Shown here piece by piece: positions 35,144 to 46,200 of a stretch of 64,000 nt of DNA. Source of the stretch: Pholiota molesta (lineage: Eukaryota; Basidiomycota; Agaricomycetes; Agaricales; Strophariaceae). The stretch is from NCBI GenBank assembly GCA_014925825.1, contig JACGCK010000006.1:310001-374000 (forward strand), in the 5' to 3' direction. Each line of letters opens with the position of its first letter. Within the stretch, counting starts at the first letter, position 1. The position numbers and the translations under genes are program-made. A model generated the notes under the pieces. The model was not told the origin of the DNA. It worked only from the letters and a program-made list of their open reading frames with translations, and did no database searches.

Positions 35144-35903
35144 TCATGATGAGAATACAGGAAGACCCCTTATTAATCTATCCACGCTAGTTCTGAAGTA
35201 TTCATTATCTATGCCTCGCTCCCGAGAATCCATCTTCACCAAGGGGTTCCGGACGACGTATTCTAGGAAGGGTCCGATGTATATTTGGTGGAGCACAGGT
35301 TGCAATGAATCCGTTCTAGGATCGCTGAGCATTACAAATTTGTAACCGGAGAGGGTTTCAAATAAATGTAGTTTGTAGGCAGAAGTGCGATAATTGAGGA
35401 ATTGCTCTTCTCTGTTTATAGGGACGTCAAACTTGAGCAATAAAGCAAAGGGATGACACATACCTTCCAGATAGTTTCTTGACCATGTTCCGCAGCGAGA
35501 TAACGACACCATAAACAAGCTTGGCTTCTTCATCGAATGGCAATCCTGTCGTCGAAGTCCCGGGTGCTTGGGAAGAGGATTGCACAGAAGCTCCAGGCAA
35601 TTGATTGACTGCTGCATTGGTGGCTACTACAATTCCAGTTGTGGACGACAGAGTATTGCGAGGGCTGCTAAACGCGGAGGATGTAGTTGCATTTCCTTCT
35701 GCGTTCGACGGAGGGGCTGCGGAGACAGCTTGGGAAACGGCAGGGAGTATACCTCCTTCTACAGCTGGTTTCGGGCGCTTTGTTCGATGCCAATCCTGAT
35801 AATAGACACAGATACAGTGCCTACACATAAGTTAGTGTGTCAATCGGAGAACATGAGGCAATTGTACGTGCCTGTCGTAGATGTAAAGGCTATTAATCGT
35901 CAT
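35144..35903 (-). CDS. BET5: TRAPP complex subunit Bet5 (TRAPPC1)
   Basis: Starts at 35903 (MTINSLYIYDR) and ends at the TGA at 35144-35146 (LPVFSS). The longin-fold sequence is clear: HCICVYYQDWHRTKRPKP, then DEEAKLVYGVVISLRNMVKKLSG, then FLNYRTSAYKLHLFETLSGYKF, VLHQIYIGPFLEYVV and RSVDRLIRGL-like C-terminal helix. Bet5 is a core subunit of TRAPP, the GEF for Ypt1/Rab1 in ER-to-Golgi traffic. An insert of about 65 Ser/Ala/Thr-rich residues separates the first strands from DEEAKL; yeast and human proteins lack it. Intron 1 (35821-35871) requires a GC donor (ACAG/GCACGT) to give DRHC in frame. Confidence 0.93.
35821..35871 (-). other. GC-AG intron in BET5
   Basis: 51-nt intron, donor GACAG/GCACGT, acceptor GTGTAG. 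It joins AG to G CAC TGT, encoding the conserved D-R-H-C of Bet5. The only nearby GT donor (three bases on) gives the wrong frame. Confidence 0.75.
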
Positions 35904-36227
35904 TTGGAATTCGCAAGGCTTCACCAGTCAGCTCAGAAGGACACAAAGTCGAATTCGAGCAGCAATATCACAATTTATGGTGAAGAACCAACGAAGTCAA
36001 ACCGAAAGAGATGCCGTGCAAGATGATTGGACATCCTAATAAATACATGAGTCTCTCAAAAGAGACCAAATAAGAAATGACAACGGCCTGTAATTGACGA
36101 TACCATTCACTATTGCCATCGCTTTGGCTCAAATCTGAACAGGCTGGTGTAAAGCGTTTCGATGAAATATATGTTTTTAAATTATGTAAAGGTTGCAATA
36201 AACAAAGAGACTAGAGCAATACTAGAG
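35904..36227. other. Intergenic region BET5 / RMT2
   Basis: 324 bp between two minus-strand genes, holding the BET5 promoter and the RMT2 3' UTR. Nothing else seen. Confidence 0.6.
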
Positions 36228-37542
36228 CTACACAAGTTTCATCTTTCCGACAGGTAGCCGATATATAGGGAGAGAAAAATATTCGCGGCTTTCCCCCCAG
36301 CGATCCTCCCTATTATCAGTAGCAACGTCCACATCACTCCAGTTAACATCCAAGCCAACACTGGCAAGATGCAGCTCAGAAATGTGTGTATAGATGTCAT
36401 AGAAAAACGCATCTAGAAGGTAGGTGAGAATTGAATATACGGAATAAGGCTGAAAGAATCGCACTGGTTGCCCCCAGCCCATTGAAAAAGCTGAAACGGG
36501 AGTCCTCATCGGCAAGAAGATCAGGGAGGTGTTCAAAAAATTGTCGCAGGTCGCTGTAATCTTCCGAAAATGTGTCTGTATAAATGACATCGAACCCGCC
36601 AAAGCCCAAGAGCTCGGAGCTCTCTATGAAATCCTGCCATCGTCCCTCTAAAATACGCACACCCTTTTTCTCGTACCACCCCTGTCGGCGCATGAAAGCA
36701 AGGACGTCCGGATGGGCTTCAATTATAATGTGGTCTTTTGGAGGAGTCTGGAGGCTCTGCAAAAGACTATCAATCTGCAAATGATAATTAGAGGGAAAAT
36801 TCAGAGTGTAAACGAAAGACATACTATCCCTAATCCAAACCCAACATTAAGAATTTTGAGAGCAGAAGCTTTTGGGTGATTTTCGCATAGTTTCTGGACT
36901 GTTGCTTGCATGATGTTCCTTTCCCAGCCCATCATCACACCAACTTCCTCTCCGTCTACTTCAAGCATGCAGATGTTTTGGCCATGTTGGTCCACGGTAT
37001 ATTTTAGTTTCGATTGGAGGAACACGTCGGAAGAGCCGGATGCGCTCTCGTCCTCTGCACGGAGAATGATCGAAGATTCGGCCAGTGGTCGCTTCTCAAG
37101 TAAACCAAGGAGAAGTTCTGCGATAACTCAGCAATCGGCGGAGGTGGAGATACACTGAGGTCTTGAATGCACCTGAGCGAATCCCTGCATCTCGAATGAA
37201 CATATATATAGCTTCATTATTGAAAGATAAGGCGATATCTCCGGCAGTGTTCTTCAAGTAATCGACTGAGGGATGGTTGTAGCATGAGCCATGGAACTAC
37301 AAAGGAGACAACGGACCAGCATTCCAAATAGCTCCCTTTTCAATCAATAATTTGACAAGTGCAAAATTTTGCACGTATGCGGCAGCATGCAAAGGCGAAA
37401 TCCCTTCAATTTGACTTTGATACCAGACTGGAGAGCCTGCGTCCAAAGCAGCCGAAATCGCTTCCATTGATTCATTATTGAGAATCTTGGAGATGAGATC
37501 TTCTCCAAGTTGGATCACAACTTCGCCGATATCGTTTTGCAT
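36228..37542 (-). CDS. RMT2: Protein arginine N5-methyltransferase Rmt2
   Basis: Starts at 37542 (MQNDIGEVVIQLGEDLI), stop at 36228-36230. Ankyrin-like repeats occupy the first about 90 residues (GISPLHAAAYVQNFALVKLLIEKGA; KNTAGDIALSFNN). The methyltransferase domain follows, with MGWERNIM, the SAM-binding motif LNVGFGLGI, then HIIIEAHPDVLAFM, GFDVIYTDTFSEDY, FFNGLGAT and YDIYTHISELHL; it ends YRLPVGKMKLV. Rmt2 makes delta-N-methylarginine, with Rpl12 as the known yeast substrate. The fragment GATNAFFYD forms across a clean GT-AG intron. The start is plausible; upstream sequence offers no in-frame alternative that I can see. Divergent from PRKRIP1 with 197 bp between starts. Confidence 0.93.
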
Positions 37543-37739
37543 ATTGGTGTGGCCAGACGATATATGTATGTCAAAGAGGAATCAAGAACTTGCGGGACGA
37601 TTGTCACGTTTATTTCATGGGATTGGCGGTCCGAAACGGCAACTGCCGAACGCCACATAGTTGCTTGGACGGTTAGAACTGCTCATGAGCGCGTCTTGTT
37701 CATTGTCTACCCACACTCACGATTACAGCCCAAGCTATC
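37543..37739. promoter_or_regulatory. Divergent promoter region RMT2 / PRKRIP1-like
   Basis: 197 bp between start codons. Both genes must use it as promoter and 5' leader. No distinct motif recognised. Confidence 0.5.
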
Positions 37740-38468
37740 ATGTCTAATACCACTCCTTCAACCTCAACGACAGCGCCTGTGAACCGACATGCGCTAACGG
37801 CAGTTGAGAAACAGCGCACTCAATTGGAGAAACTCCTGAAAGATCCTGCCAAGCCTGCCTATATACCCCCTCCTCCCAAGGAAAAATCTATACGTCCGGC
37901 AAGAGAAATGATGAAAAATGTGCAAGGGTCAAGTGCTGGTGCAGGAAGTGGAGAGTTCCATGTCTACAAAGCAAGCAGAAGAAGGGAATACGAGCGGTTG
38001 AAGCTCCTAGAAGAAGCCTCAGCCAAGGTAAGCCATGATGAAGGCGTAGTTGACCACTCCTGGCTTATACCTGTTTTAATGTAGGAAATCGAGGAGGCTG
38101 AATTTGAACGGAAACGGCGTGCTATGGAGGAAATCGCGGAGGCGAAAACTGCCAAGAACCGAGCAAAGCGACAGAAAAAGAAGGAAAGGGCAAAAGCAAA
38201 GCCCGGAAAAGCCGAAGGAGAGAACACGAAGAATTATGGCGATGCTTCAGCTGCCGACCTACCCATCAAGAAAAGACGCCTGGTCAATGGGAAGGAACTA
38301 GTATTCAAAAAGCCCGGAGAGGCAAGCGACGACGAGGAGTCTGACGAAGAGAGAGGGCCAGGACTTAATGACGATGATGTATCCCTTCCGAATACCTCAG
38401 GAGATCCGGATGTGGAACCACTGGCTGTTGTAGAAACTGGTCGAATAACGATTGTGGAAGAAGATTAG
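37740..38468 (+). CDS. PRKRIP1-like splicing factor (DUF1168 family)
   Basis: Two exons, 37740-38027 and 38085-38468, 223 aa, starting MSNTTPSTSTT. The DUF1168 signature SSAGAGSGEFHVYK is followed by RRREYERL, as in human PRKRIP1. A long single charged helix follows (EAEFERKRRAMEEIAEAKTAKN, KRQKKKERAKA) and then an acidic C-terminus with phospho-site-like GEASDDEESDEER. Human PRKRIP1 is a step-II spliceosomal protein whose long helix contacts U2 snRNP; the fungal role is inferred. Residues 1-60 are low complexity. Confidence 0.85.
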
Positions 38469-38842
38469 TGCACCAATTTTATGGCTTTGGGAGGAATCGG
38501 AGGTCGCTTCATGGTGTGTTGTATATCATATTGAAACTCGACATAGTCAGAAATGTATCTATGAACACTTTGCGTCATTTTCAGGAACAGTTCCAATTTT
38601 GTGGCTTCATCTTCCGTCCCTGGTGGATTTGTTAACATCTGTTAACATGGTCATTGCCCAGGCGCCGAATCTTACTATCTTTCGGTTAAAATTGGTCCCT
38701 TTCATGCGGGTAATCTAGGCATATAAGATTAGGCGGATTCAAAATCTGATTCACCAGTTTACTATTGGTATAGTGCTCTTCGAAACCCATTACATTCTCA
38801 GTTGACAATGCTATTAATGATAGATGCGGAATAATCACTTGT
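38469..38842. other. Convergent 3' intergenic region
   Basis: 374 bp between the PRKRIP1-like stop and the hemerythrin-like stop. An 88-codon plus-strand ORF here overlaps the end of the PRKRIP1-like gene in another frame and shows no motif. Confidence 0.55.
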
Positions 38843-39797
38843 TCAAATCGGTAATGCCTCAACATCCGCCAGTGTCATGCATTTCTTTAGATTCTCTCCA
38901 TGAAGGTCAGCAACCTATGAGCATGGAAGTCAGTTTTTTGATATCGATGAATAATAATTTCAGGCGATCTGCACTCTACTTTACCTCTTCGTCCAGATGA
39001 TGGAACAACACTTCTCGAAATCCATCAAGACACGCTTTCATCTCTGTCGGGGAATATGTAGATGGATTCTCTTTCCATTTGGCGACCACACCGTCGAGTT
39101 TTTCAAGACCTGAATACATGCATTGTTGCCATATGGCAAGTTGAATACAATGTCCTACGTACCCTCATGTATCCCATGATGTGACGCAATATGCTTGCCA
39201 TCATCCGTATTTCCAAATTTTGGCATGAATTTCGCCAATGTTGGGAAAATATAGCGCTCTTCAATTGTATGATGCATTGTCAAATCTAAAACATAAAGTT
39301 ATTTTGAAGAAGTACAAGAGGGCAATGATAAACTTTAGACGTACGGTGGCTCATTGCTTTGGCTGTGTCAAGATAACGATCCAACGAAAGGCCACGAGAG
39401 TTGAACGACCCATCGGCGAGCTAGATGCCGTTCATATCAGCACCAAACTGAATTGCTTTGGATAACAACAAAGAAGCCTAAATTCTGGATAATCACCTCG
39501 TACACTGTGTTAACTGCGCAGGGTTTCCAAAGATATAAACTCCAGGCAAAATGGTCTGAAAACTGCTGATTACCTACATTCTTCTTTGAACCATTCATGA
39601 AAAGAGCTCATCTTGTCACTTAGCTAGTTGGTACGATTTGTTAATAACTTTGTAGATACCTGAAGTTATAATGCGAAACCTACGCGATTCCATCTCTTAT
39701 CCTCTCTTGCAGCTGCAAGACTTGAATTGTTGTCCTGCGGAGACTCTTGTTTTGCGGGAGTAATGGGATCTGAGTCGTTTGACGAGGACATATGCAT
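38843..39797 (-). CDS. Hemerythrin-like (HHE cation-binding) protein
   Basis: No long ORF exists, because exons are short. Joined by hand: start 39797 (MHMSSSNDSDPITPA; a second ATG at 39791), then LSDKMSSFHEWFKEEFNTVYE, LADGSFNSRGLSLDRYLDTAKAMSHH, LDLTMHHTIEERYIFPTLAKFMP, HIASHHGIHEGLEKLDG, and FHHLDEEVADLHGENL, ending LADVEALPI with TGA at 38843-38845. The spaced His/Glu residues on four helices (FHEW, MHHTIEE, HHGIHEG, HHLDEE) are the HHE di-iron ligand pattern. Likely a small cytosolic O2-, NO- or metal-responsive protein; no experimental function assumed. All junctions are GT-AG. The exon boundary near GluPheAsn was chosen by similarity to fungal HHE proteins. Confidence 0.8.
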
Positions 39798-40682
39798 TGC
39801 CTGATATCGCTGAGTGCTAGCAGATTGAGATAGTCTTAGTGGAAGAGATTGCCAAGCAGTTTCTTCGTAGACGAGCAGGAAGAACGCGCTGACGATAGGG
39901 CCTTGATATCATACAAGTGTGCCGTCCATTGTTGTTTCTGTTCTTTCCTTGCCGCAGAACTTGAAGAAGGAAAGAGTTACTAATTATGGACTACCACGCA
40001 ATTATGTAATCGAGGGACATTGTGGACAATCCAAGAAACGCGATTGAAACAGATGAAACGCGACTAGATATATTTATAACTTTAAGGCCATGATCAACGA
40101 CATAAAAATAAATAAAAAGACTTTCAGTCTGTATGAGATAAAGATCCTGAATTTGCCAACTTCGGCTGAATTCAACTTCAAGTTGAACTCCGAGTCACAA
40201 GAGTCCGACTGAGCAAATCCTTCAGACTAACTAGCTGCTGACGACTGTTCAAGTTAGTAGGTATGATGTCGCACTTACATTGAACATAAAAGAAGCTATT
40301 TCCCCGAAAAGTTAATCGAATGCAGGCGCTTGCGATGCGAGCGCTGCTGCCTTGCTCCATTATTGACAAGACTCTTACTCCGCAGCCTGAGGTCTGAAGA
40401 CGCGTATTCGACATAAAATCCAGTGTCTATCTTCGGGCCCCGACTTCGTCGTAGTAAGTACTGGCATCTGGGCCTTTTAGTCAACAGAGTTCTGCAATAT
40501 CGACCCCTACGGCGGATTTGGGCTTCCGAGTCGTATGTATGTGGATGTTCGAGGCTATTTTTGGTCCGCAGCAGCAACCGTTTGTTCTATAAATAACTCC
40601 GGACATGCGGTTACATAAAATTGAGAGGGCCAGTAATAATATGAGTGCACTGTTGTTCTCGCACCTCTTCCTTCCTCTCAAG
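39798..40682. other. Divergent intergenic region, hemerythrin-like / TMEM184-like
   Basis: 885 bp. It contains a near-perfect palindrome at 40171-40187. Minus-strand ORFs of 77-93 codons (40178-40714) overlap each other in different frames and have no motif. Confidence 0.55.
40171..40187. repeat. 17-bp palindrome
   Basis: TTCAACTT-C-AAGTTGAA, 8-bp perfect arms around one base. Could be a dimeric factor site in the divergent promoter. Confidence 0.6.
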
Positions 40683-42810
40683 ATGCAATGTCCATCTGAT
40701 AATAGTCCTGCCACAGATCAGTCATCTTTCTGGAGCTCAGGTAATCTACATTGGGATTCACATCGCATAGGTTGGGCGATTGCGGGAGCTTGTACAGTGG
40801 CGGTTCGTTATTGTTTTTCTTCTTGTGCGATATCGAACTCAGTTTACTTTCAAAGACTCTTATAGTGTCAACTATTAGTGTGCTATCTCATTGTCGGTAA
40901 ATGCTTCGGCGGCTGACATCCGGAGGGGGCGTCTCAATAATATCATACTAGAAATTATACCAATCCACCGCATCAGCGTCAAATGTGGGTATTCAGAAAC
41001 TCTCGAAAGAATGATGTTTTACCCCCTATTCTATCTTCCAGAATCCGAATTCTTTATATGCCACCTGTATATGGCGTAATCTCATTTCTGTCTTATCGGT
41101 TCTTTCGGGACTATACCTACTATTCTTTCATCGAAGTTGGTGAGTATTCATTCTATGAGCTAACTTCGACGCGCCTTGAATTGTTGTATAGTTTATGAGG
41201 TCAGTGGCCTTGCATATCACCCATGAAAGCGCCACTAATATCTATCGTGCAGGCAGTTACTCTAAGTGCCTTCTTGTGCGTTGAACAGTTGTTCGCTAGG
41301 CGCCATCTGATCTCATCTGATATTTTCTGCCACGTAGACTTCTTCTCATTGAATTCGTTGCGGAGAAAGCTGGTAAGGACAACATGCTTAAGACAAAAGA
41401 GAAGAGAAAACTGCTTTTTCCAGCGAGTTTAATTTCTTGAATGACCTGCGGCAATGTCTCACTGACATCTCGTTTGTAGCTCTGTTGTTGGAGATATCGC
41501 CCAACAAAGGTTTGTTATAAAAAAATTCTGATGCGACTAAAGCTAATTTTTTAAATCCCACTCAAGCCATATTTTATGTACGCCGTAAAGGTACGATAAG
41601 CGTAACAACCAACCAAATCAACTTATTCATATCCACCAGTGGGCTGTACTTCAATATGTTGTTGTCCGACCACGTGCATATGCCCATCGTCTGCCTAACT
41701 TTTTTTTCGTGTACTGACTCACGTACTAAACTAGTGATATCGATAATTGGAATTATTTGCGAAGCACTGAATATCCTTTGCGAGTCACAGGGCTTCAACT
41801 CACATTTTGCAAACGTCTACTTGGAAGCCATCGACTTTGTTACTATTAGGTGAGCACAGATTTATTTCTGGCTACTGCCAACCTCTTTACACGTGCCGTC
41901 AGTCTAGCATTATATGGCCTACTCCTCTTTTATGCCTTGACGCGAGAAGAATTGAAAGGGAAAAAGCCACTGGCAAAATTCCTGTCTATAAAGCTTATTG
42001 TCTTCTTCACATTCTATCAATCTTTCATTGTAAGTTGACTGGATGAAAATATTCTCGGACTGTATTAACCTTCAGTATAGTTCGATGCATTAGAGGGAAG
42101 AGTAATAAAAGGCAAGCCATTTTTCAATTCAATCAAAAAGCTCTTGGTTACATTAAAGCTCCGTAGCCACGGAATTCTGGACAGAGACGAACATAGCAGA
42201 TGGCTTGAATGCTCTCGCAATTTGTATTGAGGTCAGAATATTGTTTAATGTGCTGGCGCATGCTAAAAGATTGGTATATCAGATGATCATCTTCTCTGCA
42301 TTAATGATGTGGGCCTACCCTTATAAAGAGTACAGAAGACGCCATGGAGAACCGGCCACGGGTATTGGGCGGCCGTTATGGGATAGGTATATTTCTTTCG
42401 ACATCTTGTGGAAAATCTCAATGTGGCTCATCTTCTGTTTATGTAGTATAAATTACTGTGAGTGCCAACCAATATTACTTCGCGATGAAAATTTCTGATG
42501 GCTGTTTCAGCCGACTTCGCCGCAGAAATAGTGGGATCTTCGCTGTACTTTCTAAACCGCAAGAAATATGACGCCAATATGCTCGCTCGCAAGAAGTCGG
42601 ATCGCCCCCAGCGGCCGACGTATGGAAGTGCTTTCAAACTAGATGGGCATAATCAACAGCACACGCGGTCAAGGTAAGTACATCAAGCTTCAAGCTTCAA
42701 GTCTTAGCCATTGCCAACCCTCGTAATCCATCACACGTAGCTTCAATGACAACGACATTGAATCCTTTTCATTGTCTAATCCCTATGAATTACGAGCCTT
42801 TGCAAACTGA
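40683..42810 (+). CDS. TMEM184 / organic solute transporter alpha (DUF300) membrane protein
   Basis: Strongly fragmented gene. Exons include 40683-40806, 40866-40896, 40952-40984, 41042-41140, 41192-41199, 41251-41273, 41338-41422, 41480-41509, 41567-41590, 41640-41673 and, near the end, 42447-42457; stop TGA 42808-42810. Family blocks appear in order: LHWDSHRIGWAIAGACT, QRQIIRILYMPPVYG, SYRFFRDYTYYSFIEV, EAVTLSAFLLLLIEFVA, CCWRYRPTKPYFMYAVK, LQYVVVRP, LYGLLLFYALTREEL, TEFWTETNIADGLNALAI, SALMMWAYPYKEY, PLWDSINYSDFAAEIVG. It should have seven membrane helices. Family members (Ost-alpha/TMEM184) are found in endomembranes; the fungal substrate is unknown. Start uncertain: in-frame ATGs lie at 40605, 40641 and 40683. 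Two GC-AG introns and two microexons. Confidence 0.9.
41192..41199 (+). other. 8-nt microexon of the TMEM184-like gene
   Basis: TTTATGAG between acceptor TATAG and donor GTCAGT. It completes G/TT TAT GAG (V-Y-E), giving FIEVVYEAVTLSAF; the family has FIEVAYEAVTLSAF here. Flanking introns are 51 and 51 nt. Confidence 0.9.
41423..41479 (+). other. GC-AG intron of the TMEM184-like gene (1)
   Basis: 57-nt intron, donor TTCCA/GCGAGT, acceptor TTTGTAG. It joins KRKLLFP to LCCWRYRPTK in phase 0, as family conservation requires. The nearest GT donor (GTTTAA) breaks the frame. Confidence 0.75.
42112..42166 (+). other. GC-AG intron of the TMEM184-like gene (2)
   Basis: 55-nt intron, donor AAAAG/GCAAGC, acceptor CCGTAG. 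It joins G/CC ACG GAA TTC to give RVIKATEFWT, a conserved family stretch. The donor matches the known GC-donor consensus (AG/GCAAG). Confidence 0.85.
42447..42457 (+). other. 11-nt microexon of the TMEM184-like gene
   Basis: TATAAATTACT between acceptor ATGTAG and donor GTGAGT. It supplies AG/T ATA AAT TAC T/CC, encoding S-I-N-Y-S of WDSINYSDFA. Confidence 0.9.
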
Positions 42811-43206
42811 ACATTCTGCGTCACCGAATCAAACTCATGCCTTCTCAACGCCAAGTGCGGCCTATCATAGTGTTTGATTCGATATCCCTGAAACTTGAGC
42901 GTAAGAAGTTTTCATGCACTTACATTTAAGGACACTTTTTCTGATGCGTACACTAAGGCATTATGTATGATATAATTTGACAGTTGATCTGATACAGACT
43001 TTGGTCCTATGTTATTATACTTAGTTAGATAGAAAATTGTAAGGGACACTTACAAGTATTTAATTGAAGTTAATTGAGGTGGCAAGGCAATATAACGCCT
43101 CTTGAACCAGTCAGGTGATGCTAATGTGGTAGTGTTTACTGAGCGCTTGACTGCCAAGATTAATTACTATCAAGGACAGAGTTGCGCAAGGCTCACTTGT
43201 ACGTCG
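42811..43206. other. Intergenic region TMEM184-like / COG2
   Basis: 396 bp, presumed 3' UTR and COG2 promoter. The COG2 frame is open upstream to 43102, but I use the later ATG. Confidence 0.55.
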
Positions 43207-46200
43207 ATGTCTGCAACTCTCTCTGGTGAACGCGACAATTCTTCCAGGGACCCCTTTCGCCTTGACCATCTTGCAGATGAGCTAGCTACTCGGGAATCCT
43301 TGCGCAATGTGGCCTACCATCCATCCGACGAGCTTGACGATGAACAAAATGGACTACTACCGGAATATACACCATTGTCCCATGATGACAAGTATTTGAC
43401 GGCCGAAGTATTCGATGTAGAGGACTTTCTCTTGAGTAGAGCTCACACTTCGCTACCCGACTTACGCTCGGAACTCCGACAATACCTTGCAAAGTTGAAG
43501 GAGGAGCTCGTCAAACTTATCAATGACGATTACGAAGCGTTCATCAGTCTCAGTACAGACTTGCGCGACGAAGGCGCGAGATTAGAGAGGTTGAAGAATC
43601 CCCTACGAAATCTGAAAGCGAACGTACTTGTAAGTCAATGTCATACATCCTATTTCAGATCATAGTAGATCCATTTCCCCAGGAATCCAAGCAAGAACTA
43701 CAGACGATTCAGAACGAGATACATGATAAACTAACAAAGCGCGGAAAACTACGAGAAGAGAAGGTTGTCACAGTTCCATTGTTGTCTTCACATATTAATG
43801 TCGTTATAGGCCTTACTTCATCTCCTTCTCAAAATCTCGGAGTCCGTGACACGACTAGAATCTATGTTGCTGATTACCTCTCTAAACGAAGATAACAAAG
43901 ACACATTGGAAATTAAGAATGCAAACTTCCTCGTATATCCCAGTCATAGCGATGACAGTAATGACGAAAAGTATGTCGCACCAGTCGAAAGTCCAGGCGA
44001 GCTTAATCTCTGATCCACGATTCCAGGTTTCGTGGAAATCGCGCTAAACATCTAAGTCGAGTGTCAGCAGAATATACACAACTTCTTTATCATTCTCGCA
44101 AGGCTAGAGCACAGAATTGCGCATTTGTGGACGAGGTTCAATGGGTTTGTGAGCTCCTCCTTTCTCAGACGCCATTTGTTCATATCCAATAGCGCATTGA
44201 CAGAATTCAGTCAACACTGTCGTCAGACCTGGACCAATTATTCTCTCAAACACTAACGTCGCTAACCGATTCAAAAGGCGGCAATAATCGAGCAACCGAT
44301 ATCGAACGAAGTAAATGGGTAGCAGATTTGACGGAATGCCTTCGGACATATGATGTCTTGGGGCTATGGAGAGATGCCGAAGACATCATACGAAGAGAGG
44401 TTGTTCGTGGATTTGTGAAAAAGGTATTGTTCTTATTTTTCGCATGCAAATCAAGAATACTTATGTCCCTTGTAGACAATATACCCCGGTGCCTTGGCCG
44501 CTCCCCATTCTCCACTTGTCCCAAATACACCATTTCACTTCCCTGGGAACACAGAGCCGTTGAAGACAGCAGTCTCCGCACACCAAATACCATATACCCC
44601 ATTTACAGCGTTCATTCCCAAACAAGCACTTCGTCAAACATCTGCAGTTTCTTCTGACTTGCCACAACCTCAGCTGTTGGATGATACAGATGACTCCCTC
44701 GCGAAATTATACAATCAAATTCTGCGTTTTGTCGAACGAGATCTTGGTAGAATCATGGACATAACGGAAAGAATCACTGTCAAAACCTCGGAGGCACGAC
44801 ACGATGAACAACTTGGGGATTTATCGCCGCAGTCGAACAATGGTATCAGTGATGATAACAAAGAATTCCAAATTATGGCTAATGTTATCTGGGACGAAAT
44901 TGGCACCTCGATCATGGATGAGATTGGTGGCATTGTATTTGCCGCAGGAAGACCGAATGAATTCCGTAAAGTTTGTTGTCTTATGTATACTGCCCTAATT
45001 TTACCATTGATGTTTGTTTTATTTCAAGCACTATGAGACTACCCAATCGTTCATTCGGTCGCTAGAACTTCTTGCACCGACCATGCACGCAGTGGAAGCT
45101 TTGCGCCGTCATCCGACATATCTAGCTTTCGAACGCCGTTGGCAACTTCCTGTATACTTCCAGTTACGATGGAAGGAGATTGTCGGCACATTGGAAGAAA
45201 TGTTATCTGCTACTCGCCTAGAACCAATTATCCCTAAAGGTGCATATTCGTCATTCTGCCCTTCCATTATTACAATTAACATCTATCAAGATGGTTCGTT
45301 CGCCATGCCTCAATCTTCCGCTGCTTGGATTGCAATATCTGCGTGCTGGAGCTCTGAGATATATATACCGGAGCTTTCCCATCGATTCTGGAAATTGACT
45401 CTGCAGGTTTGTCGAGCACAACAACTCTTGCCACATCAAACCTCATTTTAAGGTAGATATTAAGCCGGTATAAGGGGTGGTTAGGGGAAACCTTCGCGAG
45501 TATAGACGCCTTTTCAAATAGCCAACAAGATAAAGTAAGATTAAATATTGCCATCCTTTTAACCTTCATTGATGGTCCATAGGCTGCATCTGCTGCAAAT
45601 ACCGGCCGTTCTTCTACGCCTGCTGGAGATACCTCTTCCTATGATACTGCTGCGGCAGATGACACATCAATGCGATACTCAGCCGCAGCAATTATTGACA
45701 TTAAACTCATGGAATCCAACATGATGACCCTTTGGCGTCAAGTAATTGCAATGATGATGCCCGATATTTCTATCGAAGAGGAGTCAGAATTTCAGGCAGA
45801 AGGTTTGTTTTTGCCTCATCGATACTTGCGCGCAAACATTGACCTTCAACCTGTTAGCTGCTCTTCGAGAATGTATTACCTCCCTCACTACACTCATATC
45901 ACCCCTGTCAAACAACATCATCTCCATTCTGACAAGACGTTGTTGTGATGGCCTCCTTCCAGTCAGAAGTATTCCATCTCAGTTCAGAGCCATGTCCAAC
46001 AAACGGGTTCCCACTGAACCGAGTTTCTTTGTGTCCTCCATTTTGCGTCCAGTCAAGCAATTTTTTGCCATTGGGACAGCGGAAGGTCCTGGAAGCCTTC
46101 TCAAAAATGCTTTCCTCAAGAGCTATTCCACTGAAGTATTCAACAACGTGACTCAACAGTAAGGCAACTTCAGCTTCTATTGCTGTCGTGTATACTAATG

